A program made the position numbers and the translations under genes. A DNA stretch of 6,633 nucleotides, taken from NCBI GenBank assembly GCA_947258805.1, contig CAMYJV010000067.1, positions 1-6,633 on the forward strand, written 5' to 3'. Positions 1-5,080 of this stretch are shown in pieces; the first letter of the stretch is position 1, and each line of letters opens with the position of its first letter. The notes under the pieces are model-generated. The model saw nothing but the letters and a program-made list of their open reading frames with translations. It was not told where the DNA came from and did no database searches. The DNA comes from an uncultured Gammaproteobacteria bacterium. GTDB lineage: Bacteria; Pseudomonadota; Gammaproteobacteria; GCA-2729495.

Positions 1-91
1 AATCTGCTTGTGCCCTCACCTGAGATGACAAGCCGACGCCCACCGCGGGCGCCAGCAGCGCGATCGCTAGCACCTCAAAAATTCTTTTCAT
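1..91 (-). CDS. Secreted protein, N-terminal fragment cut by the left window edge
   Basis: Thirty codons are visible on the minus strand from an ATG at 91-89 to the window edge. The start has a strong ribosome binding site: AGGAG at 96-100, four bases before the ATG, with a second purine-rich block just upstream. The peptide begins MKRIF, continues with a hydrophobic run VLAIALLAPAVGVGL, and reaches an Ala-x-Ala region (VRAQAD). This is a classical Sec signal peptide with likely cleavage after VRA or AQA, so the mature protein is probably periplasmic or outer-membrane. The mature part is outside the window, so no function can be assigned. It follows the ferredoxin stop by 106 nt on the same strand and could be the last gene of the P450 operon or a separate unit. 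I see no strong terminator between them. Confidence 0.75.
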   Translation of the reverse strand, partial: MKRIFEVLAIALLAPAVGVGLSSQVRAQAD

Positions 92-197
92 GATTCTCCT
101 CTCCTTGACTTATCGCGTTTCTTGGTGGTCCAAGCCATCTCTCAGCCTTGATCCCGTCACTCTCCCAACCGGGGGTAAGTGGGTGCCATGCAGCGCT

Positions 198-392
198 CTA
201 CTCTTCCAGCGAGATGGCCACCGCCGGGCAGACCTCGATGGCCTGCTCGGCGTGTCGCTTCAGCTCCGGCGTGTTGATCTCGGAGACGATGATCTCCGGA
301 TCCCCGTTGTCGTGCATGCGGATGATCTCGGGGTGGTTGTAGTAGCACTCGCCCGACCGGATGCACTTGTCCAGATCGATCTTAAGCTTCAT
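198..392 (-). CDS. [3Fe-4S] ferredoxin, P450 electron donor
   Basis: This is a 64-residue soluble ferredoxin of the small single-cluster type that commonly accompanies bacterial P450s. Its cluster motif is C10-I-R-S-G-E-C16 followed by C55-P56, that is Cxx(X)xxC...CP. The variable position usually discussed in this family (often His) is Ser13 here. Three cysteine ligands predict a [3Fe-4S] cluster. The C-terminal AIEVCPAVAISLEE matches the usual family ending, and the length is normal. The ATG at 392 lies only 12 nt below the stop of the P450 gene at 405 and is preceded by a G-rich leader, so the two are very probably co-transcribed and translated together. The expected role is cytoplasmic one-electron transfer from an NAD(P)H:ferredoxin reductase (not in this window) to the operon P450s. 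Which of them it serves is inference. Confidence 0.93.
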   Translation of the reverse strand: MKLKIDLDKCIRSGECYYNHPEIIRMHDNGDPEIIVSEINTPELKRHAEQAIEVCPAVAISLEE

Positions 393-404
393 TCCCTGCC
401 CCCT

Positions 405-1718
405 TTACCGCTTGGCGTCGAAACCCAACCACAGCTCCTGAGGAGAGCGAAACCCGCCCGAATCGATGGATGGCGAGAAGATTCCCGGATGCTCGTCGAA
501 CTTCGGGCGCGGATTGTCGATGGCCTCCACCAGCTTGCTGCAGGCGATGACCGCTTCCTGCCGGGCCATGGCGTAGCCCATGCAGAAATGCTGACCGATA
601 CCAAAGCCAAGATGCCCGGGCTTGCCGTCCTTGTAACGGCCGGAGCGATTCTCCCGCCCCATGTGCAGGTCGTCACGATGGACATCGAAGGTGTCCGGGT
701 CTTTGAAGACGCGCTCGTCCCTGTTGCCCGCGCCCAGATAGAGAATCACGCCGGCGCGCTCCGGAATCACCCGGCCGTGCATCTCCACTTCCTGCGTGGT
801 GTGTCGGAACTGAGCGTGCACCACGGGATCGTAGCGCATCATCTCGGTGAACACGTTGGTCCACAGCTCCGGATCTTCTTTCACGTCTTCGAACTGATCC
901 GGACGGGTGTACATCATGTGATACCACATGTTGGCGATGGCCTTGTCAGTGGTGTCGCCGCCGGCAGCAAGCAGCAAGGCCACGAACCCTTTGATTTCCT
1001 CCTTGCTCATGCGGCTGCCGTCGAGCTCTGCACCGATGATCCGGGACAGCAGGTCCTCGCCCGGGTTTTTCTCGCGCTCATCGATCAGCGGATCGATGTA
1101 GTCCCACATCTCGTTACGGGCTTTGATGCCCATGGCCAGGTATTTGCCGCCAAAACCCAGCCCGGCGATCAGCGCCTGGTACCAACCGACGAAGGTGTCT
1201 TCATCCTTGCGGGGCAGGCCGAGCATATTGGAGATGACCCGGATCGGGACCTGGCTGGAGAACTGGGTGACCAGCTCCACCTCTCCCGCCCCTTTGAACC
1301 TGTCGATCACCTCATCGGAGATCTGCTCGACCATGGGCAGGAAGTCGTTCAGCTTGGCGCCGACGAACTGCCCCGCGATGACGTTGCGCAGAAATCTATG
1401 CTGACCGCTGTTGCCATACTCCAGAATATTCGGGCCGAAGATGTGGGTGGAGCCGAATTTGTAAGGCCCATCGGGCTTGTAGACCGCCCTGTCGAAAAGC
1501 TCGTTGTTCTGAAAACACCAGTCGACGTCCCAGTACCGGGAAATGATCCAGCGGTTGTGGAACCGGTCGTGAAACAGCGGATGGTGATCGCGCAGCCGCT
1601 TGTAGAGCGGGAACGGGTCGTGCTGAAACGCTTCCCCGTCGAACTCCCGCGGGTCTATCTCGTTGGGCAGCCCAGGCGCTTCGGTTTCATTTTCCGTATC
1701 CGGCGATAGTTCAGCCAT
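405..1718 (-). CDS. Cytochrome P450 (P450-A), intact
   Basis: This 437-residue soluble bacterial P450 has all the core heme and oxygen-activation signatures. The C-helix has H107-RFL-R111. The I-helix has A251-A-G-G-D255-T256-T257 (acid-alcohol pair Asp255/Thr256). The K-helix ExxR is E292-M-M-R295. The heme loop is F372-G-I-G-Q-H-F-C379-M-G, with Cys379 as the axial thiolate. There is no membrane anchor, so it should be a cytoplasmic class-I monooxygenase needing a ferredoxin. The start at 1718 has GGGAGG a few bases upstream and lies 18 nt after the stop of the preceding P450-like gene; the [3Fe-4S] ferredoxin follows after 12 nt. A stretch of about 20 residues between the meander (VHRDD) and the heme loop is also present in the P450 at 3204-4637, marking the two as relatives. 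Substrate and CYP family cannot be assigned by eye. Confidence 0.95.
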   Translation of the reverse strand: MAELSPDTENETEAPGLPNEIDPREFDGEAFQHDPFPLYKRLRDHHPLFHDRFHNRWIISRYWDVDWCFQNNELFDRAVYKPDGPYKFGSTHIFGPNILEYGNSGQHRFLRNVIAGQFVGAKLNDFLPMVEQISDEVIDRFKGAGEVELVTQFSSQVPIRVISNMLGLPRKDEDTFVGWYQALIAGLGFGGKYLAMGIKARNEMWDYIDPLIDEREKNPGEDLLSRIIGAELDGSRMSKEEIKGFVALLLAAGGDTTDKAIANMWYHMMYTRPDQFEDVKEDPELWTNVFTEMMRYDPVVHAQFRHTTQEVEMHGRVIPERAGVILYLGAGNRDERVFKDPDTFDVHRDDLHMGRENRSGRYKDGKPGHLGFGIGQHFCMGYAMARQEAVIACSKLVEAIDNPRPKFDEHPGIFSPSIDSGGFRSPQELWLGFDAKR

Positions 1719-1736
1719 GATCCCTCCCGAGGTCAG

Positions 1737-3146
1737 TCATGTCTTGCGAAAAGTCACTGGCAGATCCCAGCACGTGTGCATCTCTCCCAGACGCCGGCTC
1801 TGCAGCACAGGTTGGGCACCGGTGGCCAGCTTCAGATCCTTCAGCATATCGAGCATCACCTGCGATGCCGTAACCGCGGTGTCCCGGGTGATGGCGTACA
1901 GAGACCTGGGCCTGTCTTCCGGCAACGCCGGATGAATCGTCGGCTTGCCCAGCCCGGGGGTCACTCCGGTGGCCAGACCGTCCGCCCTGAACTGGCCCCG
2001 GGCTTCCCGATGGCAGATATCCCTGCGATCCACCACGAAGGCATCGGGGTCGCTGAATTTGCGCGGGTCCCGGTTCGCCGCGGCCGCCGAGCACATCACC
2101 AGCGATCCCTCCGGAAGCAGCTGGCCGAACCGCTCTACTTCCTGGCGGGTGAAGCGTTTGGCCGTGAGCACGGGCGTAGAGTGCCGCAAGGTCTCCAGAT
2201 AACCGAGCTTCACGAGCCGCCGCTCTTCGACCAACCGATGCAGCTGATCCGGATGGGTCAGCAGCAGATACCAGTAGTTGGCGAGCGCCCCATGCAGGGT
2301 TTCGTGATCCCGCTCCAGAAGGGTAACCACCAGGTCCTGGGGCGTCGCCGGACCGTCGTCAAGCTCCAGGGTTGCCACCGCCGAGATCAGGTCGTCACCG
2401 GGTGCCTTGCGGCGCGCGGTGAGCAACGGGTAGAAATAGTTCGCCAGCTCGTCCATTGCCTGCAGGCCCGCCTGCTCTGCCACCGGATCCCACAGATGTC
2501 CCCGCTGCATCCGCCAGTAGCGCTCGGCAAACTCACCGGCATCCTGTTCCGGAATGTCCAGCACCGACACCAGCAGCTCCAACGCGTAGCGGGCGGCAAA
2601 TTCCGTCGCCAGGTTTGCGTGACCGCGCCCGGCGAAGTCGCCGATGACCTTCTCCGCCAGCGCCTGAGCGTTGGCGTCGACGCGACGCGCATGGGCCTCC
2701 AGCACCGGCAGCTCGTTGAAAAGGTCTCGGCCGTAGTCTTCGCGGCCGTAGAACCACAGCTTGGGTCGAGTCTCGAAGTTGGCCTCGTCCTGAATCAGGG
2801 AAGTCACGTCGTCGAAGCGCGTCACCCAGTACTCGTTGGAGAGCCAGTCGCGATAGCAGGGATAGTTTTCCCGGAGGATTGCAAGCAGCGGATACGGATC
2901 GCGGATGAAGTCCGCCGAGATGAGCTGTATCGGTTTGATCTTCTCGGTGGACTGGCCTACCCGCTCGCGCTGGTGGACTTCATAGGTGCGGTAGCCCACA
3001 CCGCCCTTGTGCCGAATCGGAACCTCCACCCCGTTGAGGCCCAGCACCACAGGATTCCCCTGGGCTTTCCCTGCGGACCCTCCGGCGCCGGCCTGATCCG
3101 CGTGCGCCCTCTCCTTAACTTTGTCCTGAATCTTCCCCTCACTCAT
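1737..3146 (-). CDS. P450-fold protein lacking the heme-binding cysteine (putative pseudoenzyme)
   Basis: This 469-residue protein is homologous to the flanking P450s. It shares I-helix flanks (ALANYWYLLLTHPDQL), a K-helix ExxR (E318-T-L-R321), the AAANRDP...FSDPDAF meander and an L-helix-like YAITRDTAVTASQVML. It has no FxxGxxxCxG anywhere. Aligned on the L-helix with its neighbours, Arg414 falls where the axial Cys should be, and a loop about nine residues longer (roughly 390-416, rich in Gly and Pro) replaces the signature. The B-C region is shorter than in the neighbours and has no clear HxxxR, only H152-A-R-R. The I-helix centre reads E279-R-D-H-E-T-L-H285 instead of AGGDTT: a Glu-Thr pair survives, but the kink glycines become Asp-His. 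About 75 residues precede the fold, longer than in the two paralogues, beginning with a charged and Gly/Ala-rich stretch. AGGGAG lies 12 nt before the ATG. The frame is uninterrupted, and the other minus-strand frames at the heme loop do not restore a signature, so a simple frameshift is unlikely. It probably does not bind heme in the normal way. Its function is unknown; a partner or scaffold role is inferred. Confidence 0.85.
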   Translation of the reverse strand: MSEGKIQDKVKERAHADQAGAGGSAGKAQGNPVVLGLNGVEVPIRHKGGVGYRTYEVHQRERVGQSTEKIKPIQLISADFIRDPYPLLAILRENYPCYRDWLSNEYWVTRFDDVTSLIQDEANFETRPKLWFYGREDYGRDLFNELPVLEAHARRVDANAQALAEKVIGDFAGRGHANLATEFAARYALELLVSVLDIPEQDAGEFAERYWRMQRGHLWDPVAEQAGLQAMDELANYFYPLLTARRKAPGDDLISAVATLELDDGPATPQDLVVTLLERDHETLHGALANYWYLLLTHPDQLHRLVEERRLVKLGYLETLRHSTPVLTAKRFTRQEVERFGQLLPEGSLVMCSAAAANRDPRKFSDPDAFVVDRRDICHREARGQFRADGLATGVTPGLGKPTIHPALPEDRPRSLYAITRDTAVTASQVMLDMLKDLKLATGAQPVLQSRRLGEMHTCWDLPVTFRKT

Positions 3147-3177
3147 CGGCTACGCCTGCTCCCTGAATTTTCTGACT

Positions 3178-3190
3178 GTCATCGGATGAC
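3178..3190. repeat. Short perfect dyad between two operon genes
   Basis: GTCATC-g-GATGAC is a perfect 6+1+6 inverted repeat in the 57-nt gap between the P450 at 3204-4637 and the P450-like gene at 1737-3146. The one-base centre makes a full RNA hairpin impossible; only a 4-bp stem with a 5-nt loop could form. It is too weak to be a terminator and may be chance or a protein site. Confidence 0.25.
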
Positions 3191-3203
3191 CTGCTCGAAG
3201 CGG

Positions 3204-4637
3204 CTACCCCACATCGAATTCGATCCAGACCTCCCTGGCGGAAACCAACCCGATGGGTCGCAGCTTCTTGCCATCGATATCCTTTGGCATGCGCTCAACA
3301 TTGAGGCGTGGATTCTTCATCTTCGAAAGCAGGACCCGTGACCCTTCCACGGCCTCCTGATGGGAGATCCATGCGCCCGGACACAGGTGCGGACCCACCC
3401 CGAATGCCATGTGGCTGCAGCGCCCTTCCTTGCGGTAGCCGCTGCGCAGCAGCTTTCCGTGATACAGGTCGTCCCGGAAAATATTGAACGTCTCCGGGTC
3501 TTTGAACACTCGATCGTCGTGGTTGGCCGAAAAGTCCACCATGTTCACCAGCGAGCCCGCCGGTATCTGAACGCCGTGCATTTCCACATCGAAGGTATTG
3601 TGGCGCGGCTGCCCGCCGATGGGCGTGGAATGCCGCAGCGTCTCGTGAAACACCGAGTCCCAAAGAGTATCGTCGTTACATACCGCGGCGAACTGGTCCG
3701 GGTGCTGCAGCAGCAGGTACCAGATGTTCATGATCGCGCCGCGCGTGGTTTCGCCGCCGCCGCCGACCACCAGCGCGATGTTCGAGGTGATCTCTTCGGT
3801 GGAAAGATAGTCACCGTCCACCTTGGTCTCACACAGCTTGGAAATGATGTCCTTACCGACGGGATTGCCCGCCTCGTCGTAAAGGAAGGTGGGCGCTTTG
3901 CGGCGCGCCTCGACGATGCCCTGCACGTAGTCCTCGAGATGCTGTCGCGCCTCCAGGCCCTGCTTGTGGGTGTCCGAGGCGCCCAGCCCGGACATCATGG
4001 AGTTGTACCAGTAGTAAAAATCCGCCTGGGCTTCCTTCGGAAAACCCAGCACCTCACAGACCACGCGAATGGGGAACTCGTTGGCGAAGGCGCGTCCCAG
4101 CTCCACCGTGCGGGTTCCGTCACCGTCAGTGACGATCTGCTCGTCGTCGATGTCGTCCCAGGCCTCGATCATCTCCGTCGCCAGCCGCCGGATTGCCGGG
4201 ACACGATTCTCCAGCGACTTGCCGACCAGATGCTGGCCGTACAGGTTCCGCCGCCGTCGATGCTCTACCCCCGAGAGCTCCAGCTGGGTATTGCCAAGCA
4301 CCCCGCTGGAGCTGCCTTTGGGAATGGTATTGAACCCCTCGTCGTCGAAGTAGCAGTGCGTGATGTCGTCGTAGCGGGTCACGTAGTAGCAGTTGTGCAG
4401 CTTGTCGTAATACACCGGGTAGTGATCGCGCAGAATGCGATAGTAGGGGTAGGGATTACGAAAAAACTCGGCCGAGTCGAATATCCGGGGATCAATGAGC
4501 GGCGTGCCGTCGGGCGCGTGGCCCATGTCGACGGCCTCCCCTTCCGGCATCAGCGGAAACTGCATGCTTGCGCCGGGATCTTCCGATCCGCCGTCGGTGG
4601 GCGTGAGTGTTTCAGCGAACGATGCGAGCGAGTTCAT
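3204..4637 (-). CDS. Cytochrome P450 (P450-C), intact; first gene of the operon
   Basis: This 477-residue soluble P450 has complete signatures: C-helix H126-RRR-R130; I-helix G292-G-G-G-E296-T297-T298 with Glu/Thr as the acid-alcohol pair; ExxR at E332-T-L-R335; and heme loop F412-G-V-G-P-H-L-C419-P-G, with Cys419 as the axial ligand. Two details are less common: Pro directly after the Cys, and ISHQEA where the L-helix more often reads LARxEA. About 45 residues precede the fold and may be flexible. The K-helix ETLRHSTP is nearly identical to ETLRHSTP in the heme-less neighbour, which supports a recent tandem relationship. The ATG at 4637 follows a purine block (AGGGGAAGG). It is the promoter-proximal gene of a minus-strand operon and diverges from the 7Fe ferredoxin over 136 nt. 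The predicted activity is a ferredoxin-dependent monooxygenase in the cytoplasm, substrate unknown. Confidence 0.95.
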   Translation of the reverse strand: MNSLASFAETLTPTDGGSEDPGASMQFPLMPEGEAVDMGHAPDGTPLIDPRIFDSAEFFRNPYPYYRILRDHYPVYYDKLHNCYYVTRYDDITHCYFDDEGFNTIPKGSSSGVLGNTQLELSGVEHRRRRNLYGQHLVGKSLENRVPAIRRLATEMIEAWDDIDDEQIVTDGDGTRTVELGRAFANEFPIRVVCEVLGFPKEAQADFYYWYNSMMSGLGASDTHKQGLEARQHLEDYVQGIVEARRKAPTFLYDEAGNPVGKDIISKLCETKVDGDYLSTEEITSNIALVVGGGGETTRGAIMNIWYLLLQHPDQFAAVCNDDTLWDSVFHETLRHSTPIGGQPRHNTFDVEMHGVQIPAGSLVNMVDFSANHDDRVFKDPETFNIFRDDLYHGKLLRSGYRKEGRCSHMAFGVGPHLCPGAWISHQEAVEGSRVLLSKMKNPRLNVERMPKDIDGKKLRPIGLVSAREVWIEFDVG

Positions 4638-4707
4638 GCGGCCTTCCCCTTATGCCAGAAATAAACACAGGATCTTTCAAAACATACCCTAACCCGCGCC
4701 ACCACCC

Positions 4708-4736
4708 TTGGCAACGGGCAGCCAATTGGTTAGCTT
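4708..4736 (+). promoter_or_regulatory. Candidate sigma70-type promoter for the 7Fe ferredoxin
   Basis: TTGGCA (4708-4713, 5 of 6 to the -35 consensus) is followed by a 17-nt spacer and TAGCTT (4731-4736, 3 of 6 to the -10 consensus). Transcription would begin near 4743, about 30 nt before the ATG at 4774. The spacing is ideal but the -10 is weak, so the call is tentative. I could not place an equally convincing promoter for the divergent P450 operon. The minus-strand TTGAAA (4675-4680) / TGGCAT (4652-4657) pair would start transcription within the ribosome binding site. Confidence 0.35.
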
Positions 4737-4740
4737 TGCC
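4710..4740. promoter_or_regulatory. Candidate operator dyad in the divergent spacer
   Basis: GGCAA (4710-4714) and TTGCC (4736-4740) are inverted arms placed around the perfect 8-bp palindrome CCAATTGG (4722-4729). The two centres differ by only half a base. The dyad overlaps the candidate ferredoxin promoter and lies between the divergent P450 operon and ferredoxin. This is where a regulator could control both units, but no regulator gene is visible in the window. Confidence 0.35.
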
Positions 4741-4773
4741 GGTTGAATTTCGGGGAAGTGAGTAGCCTGACCA

Positions 4774-5073
4774 ATGACCTATGTCATCACAGCCGCCTGT
4801 ATCGACGTCATGGACAAATCCTGCATCGAGGTCTGTCCCGTAGACTGCATCTACATCGAGGACGAGGACCGCATGTGCTACGTCCACCCGGAGGAGTGCA
4901 TCGACTGCGCGGCCTGCGAGTCGGCATGCCCGGTGGGCGCCATCTTCGCCGATACCGATGTGCCCAGCGAATCCACGGAATTCACCGCCATCAACGTGCA
5001 ATGGTTCGAGGACAAGGAAGCAACCCGCGCCCGGGTGAACGATATCTCGGAGGGCGGTATCGCGGTTACCTGA
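4774..5073 (+). CDS. 7Fe ferredoxin ([3Fe-4S][4Fe-4S])
   Basis: This 99-residue ferredoxin is of the Azotobacter FdI / mycobacterial FdxA type. By analogy with that family, C9, C17 and C52 ligate the [3Fe-4S] cluster (C9-x7-C17-x3-C21-P), while C21, C42, C45 and C48 ligate the [4Fe-4S] cluster (C42-IDC-AAC-ESACP). C25 matches the conserved non-ligand cysteine of CPVDC, and C35 is an additional cysteine. The N-terminal MTYVI and DVMDKSC are strongly reminiscent of actinobacterial FdxA. The protein ends shortly after the second cluster, close to the compact forms of the family. No canonical Shine-Dalgarno lies close to the ATG; the nearest purine block (GGGGAAG) is about 16 nt away. This suggests weak or alternative initiation, though the conserved N-terminus supports this start. 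It is divergent from the P450 operon and convergent with the P450 at 5081-6250, so it could donate electrons to either; which one is not decidable here. Confidence 0.95.
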   Translation: MTYVITAACIDVMDKSCIEVCPVDCIYIEDEDRMCYVHPEECIDCAACESACPVGAIFADTDVPSESTEFTAINVQWFEDKEATRARVNDISEGGIAVT

Positions 5074-5080
5074 GGCCTGA

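Larger units (their letters stand above)
198..4637 (-). other. Apparent four-gene operon: P450-C, heme-less P450-like, P450-A, [3Fe-4S] ferredoxin
   Basis: Four same-strand genes are separated by 57, 18 and 12 nt. Each has its own purine-rich leader, and no convincing terminator lies between them. Spacing and shared function support one transcript starting in the divergent spacer 4638-4773. The secreted-protein gene at 1-91 may or may not be included. Confidence 0.75.

Noticed and set aside
121..134. CTTGG-tggt-CCAAG hairpin between the ferredoxin and the secreted-protein gene
   Set aside because: Only 5 bp with no T-run after it on the minus strand, too weak to call a terminator.
90..1709. 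Long open frame on the plus strand opposite P450-A and the [3Fe-4S] ferredoxin
   Set aside because: It is antisense to genes with full P450 and ferredoxin motifs, has no recognisable domains, and is expected from GC-rich codon bias.
1737..3146. The heme-less P450-like gene as an ordinary pseudogene
   Set aside because: The frame is full length with no internal stop, has a usable leader, keeps ExxR, meander and L-helix, and is embedded in a tight operon. Decay would not be expected to spare these.
3151..3158. TACGCCTG as a fourth copy of the regulatory repeat
   Set aside because: A single 7-of-8 match, isolated and on top of a ribosome binding region; likely chance.
1776..3341. Long plus-strand open frame opposite the heme-less P450-like gene
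   Set aside because: The minus strand shows clear P450-fold homology and a ribosome binding site. The plus frame has no recognisable domain and is a mirror of codon bias.
3360..4664. Long plus-strand open frame opposite P450-C
   Set aside because: Antisense to an intact P450 with all signatures; no leader or domain of its own.
4652..4680. Minus-strand TTGAAA-17-TGGCAT as promoter of the P450 operon
   Set aside because: The -10 matches only 3 of 6 and transcription would begin inside the ribosome binding site, leaving almost no leader.
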